From Geovibrio ferrireducens (GTDB lineage: Bacteria > Chrysiogenota > Deferribacteres > Deferribacterales > Geovibrionaceae), in contig NZ_JAJAPB010000011.1 of NCBI RefSeq assembly GCF_026226615.1, forward strand, positions 26,397 through 90,396: a DNA stretch of 64,000 nucleotides, in the 5' to 3' direction. Under the pieces are notes generated by a model. That model was not told the DNA's origin. It saw nothing but the letters and a program-made list of their open reading frames with translations, and did not search any database. How positions within the stretch are numbered: the first letter of the stretch is position 1; every line of letters starts with the position of its first letter. Shown here piece by piece: positions 24,844 to 34,125 of this stretch. A program made the position numbers and the translations under genes.

Positions 24844-27800
24844 CTATCCGCCTATTTCTGTACCATCATCAGTGAAAGTGACTTTGATGTGAGTGTCTGT
24901 CACTTCAAAGGTTACTCCGCCTTCGAAACTGATGTTTGCGCTGCCGTCGTTGACAACAAGGTGACCGTTATCCACAGAGAATGCTCCGTCGGAGTTGTCT
25001 ATGGTTACGAAGTCGCCCTCATTACCTCTGATAACGAGTTCGTTATCAGCATCAGTAATCGCCAGAACATCATGAAGGGTCAGGTTGTTCAGCGTGTTGT
25101 CGCCGCTGGTAAGGTCTATCTCTTCGATGTTCCTTACAACATCAGCTATGTTGCTGAAATCAAGCTCGCCGCCGCCTATTACGAGTGTATCGTAACCTGC
25201 GCCTGCGTCTATGAGGTCAGCAGTCGGGTCGAATGTGATAGTATCCGCACCGTCAGTTCCGTGAACTACATGAAGCGGAGCATCGCCTATGCTTATCACG
25301 AGGTGAGCAGTGTCACTGTCGCCGTCAGGCTGAGTAAGTTTGTACTCAAAAGTTTCAGTCTGACCTATGCTGTCTGCATTCGCAACAGGAGTGTAGGTGT
25401 ACGAACCGTCAGCTTTTATTACCAGTGTGCCGTATTCGCCGATGATTGTTGTTCCTGCCGCATCGGGTGAAACGTAGTCTGTTCCGTTGAATACGGTGAA
25501 TGCTGCGCCTTCTGAGCCCATATCATCCACAGCGCCCCACTGGTCGTCACTGCCGAGGTAGTTGTTGGCATCCGTAAGCACGTTGCCTGAAACCATTGCA
25601 GCCACAAGATACTCATAGCTTTCGGTTACAGTAGTGATATTGATGTTGGAGTAGTTTACAGTAAATGTTCTGGGGTTCTTCCCGCCAGTCTGATCATTTG
25701 CTGTGAGTTGGAGTCTGTATGTGCCTTGTTCCAGACTGCCTGTTGTTACAGAACCGTTTGCACCATTTGTCACAGAACCGCTTTCAACGTTAACCCATGT
25801 TCCGTTAACAAGTTTCTGAACAGCCCATGTGAAAGTATCACCGTTGTTAAAATTACTTATTGAGTAGCTGAAACTCAGTGAAGATGATTCTCCGCTTGCA
25901 ACATCAAATGAGCCTGTCGTTTTCTGACCGTAAGTACCGACTGCTGTTCCGCTGTTTGTATCGTATATACTGCCGGAATCCAGAAGCTTGCTTGTCTCAG
26001 TGACAGAAGGTGCCTCAACTGTGCTTATTACCGCATGGTTAGCGTTGTCAGCCGCAAATACTTCGCTGCTGTCTGTTGTTGTGAGCGTAAGTGTAGCTTC
26101 GGAAGTTTCACCGTCAGCATCCTGTATTACATACTTGATTTCGGCTGTCACATCGTCAGCAACATCTGTTCCGGAGGTGTATTCATACCTTCCGTCACTG
26201 TAGATTGTTACCTTGCCTGCTTCGCCGAGGTCAAAGGTATGCTCTGTTGTTGAGGAATCGAACTCCACTGTCACTCCGTTGTACTCAACAGATACAAGCT
26301 GGGGTGAACCTGCACCGTCATCACCGAAGTCATCGTTGTCAAGCAGATTGCCTTCAACAGTGTTCAGGTTCACTGTGCCCTCAAGTATGGCGGAGAGCTG
26401 GTTATCGTTTGTAACCATTATTACGTTGCCGCTGTGGTTGTTGTCAGCATCACTCGTCCATGCAACCATTCCAAGCTGCTGAGTATTGCTTATTCCTGAA
26501 CCCACTCCGATTGCGAAAACTTCATCAATACCTGAAGTGCTGAGGAAGTTAGTCCACGTTGTGCGTTCTCCACTGCTTATAGAGTTATCGTTTCCTCCGT
26601 CGCTGCCCATGGGCTCACCGTCTGAGAGGAAATAAACATAAGTTTTATCCGCATCAGGAGCGTCGGTGTAAGAGGTTCTCACAACCTCTATAGCGTGGTC
26701 ATAGTCGGTATAGTTTTTAGTGGTGAGACCTTCAATGGCGGTTTTAGCCTGTTCAGCAGTGAGCCATTTCTCTCCGTCTATTGTGTAAAGCTTAGCGCTG
26801 TCATTAAAATCGACAAGCATTACACTTCCGAGAGAATCACCGTACTTATCGATAAGGTTTTGCAGAGCCGCTTTGGCAATCTGGAGTCTTGTGAGGCTGC
26901 CGACCTTATCATTCATACTTGTTGATGTGTCGATCACAAGGACAAGGTTGACAGTCTGAGTCGTTGAGCTGCCTTCAACAACACTCACATAGTCGTTCTG
27001 AGCAACGGGGACATCATTGGTGTTTGCTACTTCAACAGTTACTGTCGCAGTGTCAAATCCGCCGTTTCCGTCAGTCACGGTGTATGTGAATGTATCTGTT
27101 CCGCTGAATCCCTGTACAGGTGTGTAGCTGAACGTGCCGTCCTGATTAAGGGTTACTGTTCCGCCGTTTTCAGATGTTCCGTCATATGTGTGAATGCTGA
27201 GGCTGTCGCCGTCAACATCAGTGTCATTATCCAGAACATTGATAATAACGCTTTCGTTTTCATTTGTTTCAGCGAAATCATTTTCTGCAACCGGAGCATC
27301 GTTAACGGGTGAAACCACAAGGTAAACCGTTGCTGTGTCCTCTCCGCCGTTGCCGTCTGAAATGGTGTATTCAAACTGAGCAGGGCCGTTGTAGTCAGCG
27401 TCAGGTGTGAACGTCACGCTTCCGTCATCATTAAGAACAACCTCTCCGTTAACCGCGTTGCCCACGCCTATTATGGTGAGTTCATCGCCGTCTATGTCAA
27501 AGTCGTTATCAAGAAGATCCGCAGCAGTAAAGTCTATTGCTGTGTCTTCAGCGGTAGTGTATGTGCCTTCGTTGGTCAGAAGGGTGTATGTGAGTCCGCC
27601 GTCATCACTTATCATAGGCTGGAACACATATTCGCCGCCCTGATCCCACCAGTACATATCAATGTCGTACCATCCGCTTTCTTCAATTGTGAAGGAATCG
27701 TGTACGTGCGTTGCGGGTGACTGGTTGTTAACAAACTTCGCCACGCTTTCGCCGTCTATGAGTATGTCATAGCCATCGTCAGCGTATACTTTGAAGTTGT

Positions 27801-30800
27801 AAGTGCCTGCTTCGATCCAGATTTTGCCGCTTATATGGAAGCCGCCTTCCGGTGTATCTGTCTGTCCGTTGACATATTCAAGCGAAGCGCCGTCATGGTT
27901 GAGGAACTCTGCCAGACTGTTGCCTGTGGACACGCCGTTGTTATTGCCGTAGCCGTACCAGATTTTTGTGGCTTCAAAAGTAGCCGCGGGATCTGTTGTA
28001 TCGACTATGTGCTTGAACTCAGTCAGGTTATCTATCAGGTAACCGTTGTCATTATTATACGTGCTGCCTGAGAGCCCGTTGAACTCTGTGCTTACAGCAT
28101 AGTAGTTGCCTGAAAGTCCTGAGAAGCTGAAATTAGGTCTTCCGTCATCAACAGCCACAGGAGCGTCATTCACCGGGTTAACGGTAATGTTTACAGTAGC
28201 AGTGCTTGTTTCGCCGCTGGGGTCTGTTATTGTGTAAGTGAAGCTGTCATCACCGTTGTAGTTCTCATTGGGAACATAAGTGAATGTTCCGTCCTGATTA
28301 AGCGTAACAGTACCGTTTTCAGGCTGAGTGAAGTCATCAATGGATATGTCATCGCCGTCAACATCATAGTCGTTGTCGAGAACACCGAAGGTCACTGAGC
28401 CGTCTTCATCCACTTCAACTTCATCGTTAACAGCCACGGGCGCATCGTTTGTACCTTTAACTTTGATTGTGATGAACCCTTCTTCTGATTCGGCATTAGC
28501 CGCGCCGGAGTTGTCTGTGGCAGTGAAGGGGATCTTAAGAGTTAATATCTCGCCTTTTGCCAGACTGTCATAAGCGGGGTCAGCCGGGTCGAATGACCAT
28601 GTACCGTCTGAATTGAATGTGAAGCCTGCGGGTGCATCATCAACCAGTGCGAATGTATGGGTATCGCCGTTATCAATGTCGTAGGCCTTAACCTGTCCGC
28701 TGATTTCGTCTCCGCCTTCGTAGACTGTTTTAGATACGTTTTTAACCCAGGGCTGGTCGTTTGTGCCTGTTACTGTAATTGTGATTGTCCCTGTCTCGGA
28801 GATTGAGTTGAGGGAGAATGAATCATCAACAGCAACATATTTCACGGTGAGAATTATCTCCTGACCTTCTCTCAGGCTTTCATACGCCGGGTTAGAAGGG
28901 TTGAAGCTGTACTCGCCGTTGGGCAGCAGTATAAAGCCTGCGGGCAGTTTTCCTGCGGGGAGGAATATATGGTTGTCGCCTTCGTCCACATCTGTCACAT
29001 CAAGCTGACCGGTGTATTTTGCGCCGTTTTCATATACGCCGAACTCAACGTCTTCAACTTCCGGTCTGTCGTTTGTGCCTATAACCTTGATGGTTATCAT
29101 GCCTTCTTCTGATTCGGCATTAAAAGCACCTGAACTGTCTGTGGCAGTGTAGGGGATCTTAAGCACAAGCACATCGCCTTTTGCGAGGCTGTCGTAAGCA
29201 TCGTTGTCAGGGTCAAATGACCATGAGCCGTCGGGGTTCAGTGTGAAACCTGCGGGAGCGTCATCAACCAGAGCGAAAGTATGGGTATCGCCGGTATCTA
29301 CATCCGTTACCTCAAGCTGTCCGTCAATAACTCTTCCGTCCTCGAATACGACTTTGGAAACGTCTTTGACTTCGGGCTGGTCGTTTGTGCCTGTTATTGT
29401 GACGGTTACGGTTTTCGTAACTGTACCGTCAAAAGAGGTTACTTCAAACGTGTCGGTAACTTTAGCGCCTTTGGGAAGCGACTGAACGATTATATTATCG
29501 TTATCAAGTTCATATGTCCATTTGCCGTCCGCATCTATGGTGAATTTACCATAAGTGCCTTCTGCATCTTCAACGGGTCTGACAGAGCTTTCTCCTGTGT
29601 CAACATCCAGAACAAATATTCTGCCGGAAGTGCCGAGTTTGACATCCTCAACAACTGCGCCTTTAAAATCGCCTATCATAAGCGGAACATCATTTGTTCC
29701 CACTATGGTGACAGTTACAGTTTCTGTGGCAGTACCGTCAAAGGATTCAACAGTGAATTCTTCTGTCAGTGTTGCTCCTGCGGGGAGGCTCTGTATAGAG
29801 GGGTGCAGGTTGAGCGCTGTATATTTCCAGTTTCCGTCCTCGTCCATTACGAATGCGCCGTATTTACCGATCTGTGCGGAGGGTTTAAAGGAGCTTTCGC
29901 CGGTATCAACATCAACTATATCAAGCTTTCCGTTGGTGCTGAGGAGCAGGAAGTTGCTGTCTTCCGTAACAGAACCGCTGTCCTGACCGCTTATAACGGG
30001 TACATCGTTAGTGCCTGTTATAGTTACGGTAATTTCATGGGTAGCGGAACCGTCAATGGAGGTTACAGTGAATTTCTCAGTCAGAGTCGCGCCTTCGGGG
30101 AGTGACTGAATGGCTGAGCTGCCGTTTGTTGCTGTGTATGTCCATACGCCGAGCGGCCCCATAGTAAATGTGCCGTATTCGCCTTTGACTATTTCAGGTT
30201 TAAAGAAATCCTGAAGAAGGTCAGCATCGTCAATGGTAAGGATTCCGCCAGTTACCAGTTTGCCGAAGATAACATTCTGATCTTCCGTAACGAAGCCTTC
30301 ATCCTTGCCGCTTATAACGGGTACATCATTAGTGCCCACTATTGTGACTGTTACTTTCTGGGTAGCTGTGCCGTCCAGAGAAACGACAGTGAAGGATTCT
30401 TTCAGTATTGCTCCCTGGGGGAGGAACTGAACAGCATCATTATTGAGGTCATAGACCCAGTTGCCTTCCTCATCAATGCTGAATGTGCCGTATTTACCTG
30501 CTGTGGTTTCCTGAACACGGAAATAGCTTTCGTTTTCGTCTATATCGGCTATATCAAGCTTACCGGAAGTGAAAAGCACTTCACCGTCTTCGTAAACAGT
30601 GCCTTTTTTATCGCCGGAAATTTCGGGAACATCATTTGTGCCTGTGATAGTTATTGTGACAGTTTCAGAGGCTGTACCGTCCACAGAGTAAACAACGAAT
30701 GACTCGGTGAGTGTGGCTTCTGCGGGCAGAGCCTGAACATCGCCGTTTTCGTTGTTAAGCTGGTATGTCCAGTTGCCGTCAGCATCCATTACGAATGAGC

Positions 30801-32286
30801 CGTAAATACCCGTCTGTTCGGAAGGCTCAAAGAAGCTTTCGCCGGTGTCAACGTCAGCTATGTCAAGCTTGCCGGAAGTGAAAAGCGCTTCGCCGTCTTC
30901 ATAAACGCTGCCTTCAGCTTCGCCTGTTATAACGGGTACATCGTTTGTACCTGTAATAGTTATGGTTACTGTCTCTGTTGCAGTACCGTCAAGGGAGATA
31001 ACTTCGAAAGTTTCAGTGAGGGTCACTCCGGCGGGCAGAGCCTGAACTGCAGGGTTCTCATTATTGAGGCTGTATGTCCAGTTGCCGTTTTCATCCATTA
31101 CGAATGAGCCGTATTCACCTTCCTGTTCAGCGGGCTGGAAGAAGCTTTCGTCGGTGTCAACATCAGCTATGTCAAGCTTGCCGGAAGTGAAGAGAGCTTC
31201 GCCGTCCTCAATAACATCGCCTGATGCTTCACCGGTTATAACGGGTACATCGTTTGTACCTGTAATAGTTATGGTTACAGTCTCTGTTGCTGTACCGTCC
31301 AGAGAAACAACTTCAAAGCTTTCTGTGAGAGTAGCTCCTGCGGGCAGAGCCTGAACAGCGGGATTACCGTTATTGAGGCTGTATGTCCAGTTGCCGTTTG
31401 CATCAAGTGTGAACGAGCCGTATTCTCCTGTAAGTTCGGAGGGGCGGAAGAAGCTTTCGCCTTCGTCTATGTCATCTATAGTCACCTGACCGTTTACGGA
31501 GGTTACTACATCTTCAATGACATTGCCTTCATCCCCGGTGAGCACAGGAACATCGTTAACGGGGTTAACAGTTATTTCCACTGTGTAAGTGGCTGTGCCG
31601 CCGTTTCCGTCGTTTATTACATAGGTGAAGCTGTCCGGACCGTTATAGTTGGAGTTGGGGGTGTATGTGTAGGAACCGTCGGGGTTGATAACGAGAATAC
31701 CGTTAACCGGGGGTGTTCCTACAGAGTAGGTTACGTTATCGCCGTCTAAGTCAGTCGCAGCGGGAAGCTGGCCTGAGAAAACGCCGTCTTCGTCCATAAT
31801 GATGGCATCATCAGCCGCCACAGGGTCAGTATTACCTGCTCCCTCTTCATCCGCAGCGTCAAGTCCGCCTTCATCCTCAGCCGCATCAAGGAGGTAACTG
31901 CCTACCTGACCTGCTGTGTCGTCACCGCCGTAGTAAGATGCGAGGAATTCGAACTGGTCTCCTTCGCCTGCGGCTGTTTCTTCTTCGATGTCATCAATGT
32001 TTTCACCTGCTTCAAGTGCAGCCTGAAGGGCATCAACATCGGAAACAGAAGCATCTCCGCTTTCCACTGAGGCTATTACAGTTTCATCGAGCATCATCTC
32101 AGCATTTTCGCCGAGAGATATTTCCTTGTTGTCAGCGAGCGTGATAACCACTGAACCGCCGATTCCGGTCTGGATGATTTCGTTTTCAAAAACTATATCA
32201 CCGACTCCGAGTGTGCGAACCTGACCGTCAGCACCGAGTGCCGTTACCGTTCCGCTGATTGATTTGATTGTTCCTGCCTGAGCCAT
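24844..32286 (-). CDS. Giant LapA-like adhesin with VCBS repeats, PA14-like and vWA domains
   Basis: 2480 residues, very acidic and cysteine-poor. The N-terminal retention module (1-130) has the LapG cleavage motif TAAG at 104-107. Then: one cadherin/Ig-like repeat (about 150-243), seven VCBS repeats of about 100 residues (244-967), three related repeats (968-1280), an Ig-like repeat, a PA14-like domain (about 1385-1570) that may bind glycans, two more Ig-like repeats, and a von Willebrand A domain (about 1778-1975) with MIDAS motif DTSTS near 1786. The C-terminal 150 residues hold one RTX-like turn (DAGAGYD, about 2364) and a type I secretion tail. It is read towards the exporter operon. AGAGG precedes the ATG. 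It should mediate attachment and biofilm formation. Confidence 0.93.
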   Translation of the reverse strand: MAQAGTIKSISGTVTALGADGQVRTLGVGDIVFENEIIQTGIGGSVVITLADNKEISLGENAEMMLDETVIASVESGDASVSDVDALQAALEAGENIDDIEEETAAGEGDQFEFLASYYGGDDTAGQVGSYLLDAAEDEGGLDAADEEGAGNTDPVAADDAIIMDEDGVFSGQLPAATDLDGDNVTYSVGTPPVNGILVINPDGSYTYTPNSNYNGPDSFTYVINDGNGGTATYTVEITVNPVNDVPVLTGDEGNVIEDVVTSVNGQVTIDDIDEGESFFRPSELTGEYGSFTLDANGNWTYSLNNGNPAVQALPAGATLTESFEVVSLDGTATETVTITITGTNDVPVITGEASGDVIEDGEALFTSGKLDIADVDTDESFFQPAEQEGEYGSFVMDENGNWTYSLNNENPAVQALPAGVTLTETFEVISLDGTATETVTITITGTNDVPVITGEAEGSVYEDGEALFTSGKLDIADVDTGESFFEPSEQTGIYGSFVMDADGNWTYQLNNENGDVQALPAEATLTESFVVYSVDGTASETVTITITGTNDVPEISGDKKGTVYEDGEVLFTSGKLDIADIDENESYFRVQETTAGKYGTFSIDEEGNWVYDLNNDAVQFLPQGAILKESFTVVSLDGTATQKVTVTIVGTNDVPVISGKDEGFVTEDQNVIFGKLVTGGILTIDDADLLQDFFKPEIVKGEYGTFTMGPLGVWTYTATNGSSAIQSLPEGATLTEKFTVTSIDGSATHEITVTITGTNDVPVISGQDSGSVTEDSNFLLLSTNGKLDIVDVDTGESSFKPSAQIGKYGAFVMDEDGNWKYTALNLHPSIQSLPAGATLTEEFTVESFDGTATETVTVTIVGTNDVPLMIGDFKGAVVEDVKLGTSGRIFVLDVDTGESSVRPVEDAEGTYGKFTIDADGKWTYELDNDNIIVQSLPKGAKVTDTFEVTSFDGTVTKTVTVTITGTNDQPEVKDVSKVVFEDGRVIDGQLEVTDVDTGDTHTFALVDDAPAGFTLNPDGSWSFDPDNDAYDSLAKGDVLVLKIPYTATDSSGAFNAESEEGMITIKVIGTNDRPEVEDVEFGVYENGAKYTGQLDVTDVDEGDNHIFLPAGKLPAGFILLPNGEYSFNPSNPAYESLREGQEIILTVKYVAVDDSFSLNSISETGTITITVTGTNDQPWVKNVSKTVYEGGDEISGQVKAYDIDNGDTHTFALVDDAPAGFTFNSDGTWSFDPADPAYDSLAKGEILTLKIPFTATDNSGAANAESEEGFITIKVKGTNDAPVAVNDEVEVDEDGSVTFGVLDNDYDVDGDDISIDDFTQPENGTVTLNQDGTFTYVPNENYNGDDSFTYTITDPSGETSTATVNITVNPVNDAPVAVDDGRPNFSFSGLSGNYYAVSTEFNGLSGSTYNNDNGYLIDNLTEFKHIVDTTDPAATFEATKIWYGYGNNNGVSTGNSLAEFLNHDGASLEYVNGQTDTPEGGFHISGKIWIEAGTYNFKVYADDGYDILIDGESVAKFVNNQSPATHVHDSFTIEESGWYDIDMYWWDQGGEYVFQPMISDDGGLTYTLLTNEGTYTTAEDTAIDFTAADLLDNDFDIDGDELTIIGVGNAVNGEVVLNDDGSVTFTPDADYNGPAQFEYTISDGNGGEDTATVYLVVSPVNDAPVAENDFAETNENESVIINVLDNDTDVDGDSLSIHTYDGTSENGGTVTLNQDGTFSYTPVQGFSGTDTFTYTVTDGNGGFDTATVTVEVANTNDVPVAQNDYVSVVEGSSTTQTVNLVLVIDTSTSMNDKVGSLTRLQIAKAALQNLIDKYGDSLGSVMLVDFNDSAKLYTIDGEKWLTAEQAKTAIEGLTTKNYTDYDHAIEVVRTSYTDAPDADKTYVYFLSDGEPMGSDGGNDNSISSGERTTWTNFLSTSGIDEVFAIGVGSGISNTQQLGMVAWTSDADNNHSGNVIMVTNDNQLSAILEGTVNLNTVEGNLLDNDDFGDDGAGSPQLVSVEYNGVTVEFDSSTTEHTFDLGEAGKVTIYSDGRYEYTSGTDVADDVTAEIKYVIQDADGETSEATLTLTTTDSSEVFAADNANHAVISTVEAPSVTETSKLLDSGSIYDTNSGTAVGTYGQKTTGSFDVASGESSSLSFSYSISNFNNGDTFTWAVQKLVNGTWVNVESGSVTNGANGSVTTGSLEQGTYRLQLTANDQTGGKNPRTFTVNYSNINITTVTESYEYLVAAMVSGNVLTDANNYLGSDDQWGAVDDMGSEGAAFTVFNGTDYVSPDAAGTTIIGEYGTLVIKADGSYTYTPVANADSIGQTETFEYKLTQPDGDSDTAHLVISIGDAPLHVVHGTDGADTITFDPTADLIDAGAGYDTLVIGGGELDFSNIADVVRNIEEIDLTSGDNTLNNLTLHDVLAITDADNELVIRGNEGDFVTIDNSDGAFSVDNGHLVVNDGSANISFEGGVTFEVTDTHIKVTFTDDGTEIGG
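29690..31558. repeat. Seven tandem VCBS-coding repeats
   Basis: Unit length is about 300-330 bp; each begins with a NDVP codon block (about 31558, 31255, 30948, 30637, 30331, 30012, 29692 on the minus strand). Repeats two and three are strikingly similar in DNA (for example the stretches around 31070-31260 and 31140-31280 recur about 305 bp away), so copy number may vary by recombination and assembly could misjudge it. Confidence 0.85.
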
Positions 32287-32347
32287 AAAATACCTCTTAG
32301 GTTTTTATTGATAATCAATGTTAAATCAGGAAAACAACAGGAACATC

Positions 32348-32359
32348 GTACCATGGTAC
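32348..32359. promoter_or_regulatory. GTACCATGGTAC palindrome upstream of adhesin gene
   Basis: A 12-bp perfect palindrome 62 bp upstream of the adhesin ATG. It has the same GTAC-N4-GTAC core as the site at 15537-15548 in front of the exporter operon. A further inverted repeat ATTGATAATCAAT (32307-32319) lies nearer the start. Confidence 0.5.
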
Positions 32360-32514
32360 AGGTACGCATATTTTTTTGAAAAAAGTTTTCATGAAGCAGA
32401 TAAACTGCTGATGTGAGAGGCAAATAAAAAAAGATAAAAATTGAGTTATTTGGAGGGGAGATTTGGGGGAAGTACAGGGAATTTTGATATTAGCCAAACG
32501 TAATGAGTATGGTT

Positions 32515-34125
32515 TTATTTTTTCCCTCTGTTTAATCTCTTAACTGATAGTTTTTTCCAAATACTATCAGCTAAACAAATTTCCTTGTCCGTAAACCCAT
32601 AGCCTTGTTTCAAAATATGTTGATTAGTGATTTTTAAAATTTCCATAATATTCTTTTGTTCTCTCATAACTCTATCAATGGTAGAAAGTAATTCTGCGTT
32701 TTTTTCTTGATAAGGCAATAAAATTTGTTCTGTTTCGCTTGGCATTAATTCCAACACACCGCCGCCATAGCTACGACCTACAATTTCAGAAAATGCCAAT
32801 GAAAGCGAATTATAAAAACTTGCAATAAACGCCTTTTTATTAGTTGTATTTTTAATGAAAACACGGTGCATCGTATCTGTGGTATATGCATTAGCTTCAT
32901 TCAGTATTAGACGAGGAAATAAATTATTTCTGCGTACGAATAATGCATCTGAAAGTTTGATAGATGGAATAACAAACCAATCATCACGAATGCCTGTTTT
33001 ATAACCGTGATGGATACCAAGTGATTCTCCATACCTTAAATAATTGTTTACCTCTACATGTCCGTTGAGTTTTTCTTTAGGAGGGAAAATCAATAGGTTT
33101 GCCTTGACTTCTGCATGCAGATTAGTAAGCCAATCATTTTCAGTGAAAATAACACCATTCACTTGAACGCTTCTACCGACCATCGGTTTTGCAAATTCTT
33201 CTAAACAATAACGAGCAACTGTCGAAGCAGGAACGGTGAAATAATTATTTGCTCCTGTTGTTATTCCGACTTCTACACTTGCGTAGTTCCCAATTGTCGG
33301 AATTTTTCTTTTTACAGTAATATTTTCTAAAAAATCAATTTCGTCTTGTTCCAAAAAATAATAAGTCCATTTATTGGATTTAAAATCTATTCTTTTGGCA
33401 GGGCATTTCAACCTATTTATATCCAAAGTTGAAAGGTCAGAAGCATCTCGCAATTCTAAGTGTTCAATTAAATGTGAATCATTCCCATTTTTTTCGCATA
33501 AAAGTAAAACCACCTCTTGTTGAATATCTGTAAATACAAGCTTCTCAAATGAGATAATATTGATCTTGTTATAGTAATGAGCTAAAAATTCACGCAATTG
33601 CTTTGCATATGAAACTTGCAATAATTCAGCAGGAATGACAAAACCTATCTTCCCTTTTTCCTTTAACAATAAGCTTGAACCAACTACAAAAGAAACCCAA
33701 GCGTTAGTAAGTTTTGAATATTTTAATCCCGCTCTTCTGAATATTACATCTGCTTCCTGTTGCTGATCTTTATTGAAATATTGATAGCGGATATAAGGAG
33801 GATTACCAACAACTAAATCAAATTTTTCTATTGTCTTATTACAATACGAATGGAAGTCAGTATTAATAATGGTTTTATTTCTAAGTTTGATTTTGTTAGT
33901 CTTCCTTGCTTCAATTTCATCAAGTTCAATAGCAGTTACTGATTTAAACTTGTGATTATCTTTTTTTAGTTGTTCTAAAAAAATTCCATCTCCACAGCTC
34001 GGTTCTAATATTTCATAATCAGAGCTTCCGTTAATAGCCCATTTTAATATAAATGAAACTATTGCTGCTGGAGTGTAAAAACCACCACGAAGTTTTTCAG
34101 TTGTTATATTATCAATTAGCTTCAT
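32515..34125 (-). CDS. Adenine-specific DNA methyltransferase (type II/Eco57I class)
   Basis: 536 residues. Motif I reads EPSCGDGIFL and motif IV GNPPYIRY, so it is an N6-adenine methyltransferase of gamma type. The N-terminal KLRGGFYTP segment is typical of the Alw26I/Eco31I/Esp3I-like methylase group. The C-terminal 250 residues should hold the target recognition domain. It overlaps the end of the larger restriction gene by 14 bp, so both are made together; with an asymmetric site, one enzyme could modify each strand. Base composition is far more A+T-rich than the flanking genes, pointing to transfer. Confidence 0.85.
   Translation of the reverse strand: MKLIDNITTEKLRGGFYTPAAIVSFILKWAINGSSDYEILEPSCGDGIFLEQLKKDNHKFKSVTAIELDEIEARKTNKIKLRNKTIINTDFHSYCNKTIEKFDLVVGNPPYIRYQYFNKDQQQEADVIFRRAGLKYSKLTNAWVSFVVGSSLLLKEKGKIGFVIPAELLQVSYAKQLREFLAHYYNKINIISFEKLVFTDIQQEVVLLLCEKNGNDSHLIEHLELRDASDLSTLDINRLKCPAKRIDFKSNKWTYYFLEQDEIDFLENITVKRKIPTIGNYASVEVGITTGANNYFTVPASTVARYCLEEFAKPMVGRSVQVNGVIFTENDWLTNLHAEVKANLLIFPPKEKLNGHVEVNNYLRYGESLGIHHGYKTGIRDDWFVIPSIKLSDALFVRRNNLFPRLILNEANAYTTDTMHRVFIKNTTNKKAFIASFYNSLSLAFSEIVGRSYGGGVLELMPSETEQILLPYQEKNAELLSTIDRVMREQKNIMEILKITNQHILKQGYGFTDKEICLADSIWKKLSVKRLNRGKK

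Noticed and set aside
24889..25470. 193-codon plus-strand frame opposite the adhesin C-terminus
   Set aside because: Antisense to a well-supported domain, no ribosome site, odd composition.
29281..30105. 274-codon open frame antisense to the adhesin repeats
   Set aside because: It is opposite the VCBS repeats, has no ribosome site, and its Cys/Tyr-rich composition is that of a reverse reading of the repeat codons.
29690..31558. CRISPR array
   Set aside because: The repeats are 300 bp long, in frame and translate into VCBS domains; there are no spacers.
32287..32514. Second attachment site matching the tRNA-Arg 3' end
   Set aside because: I looked for a copy of the tRNA end at the far side of the restriction island and found none; no integrase gene either.
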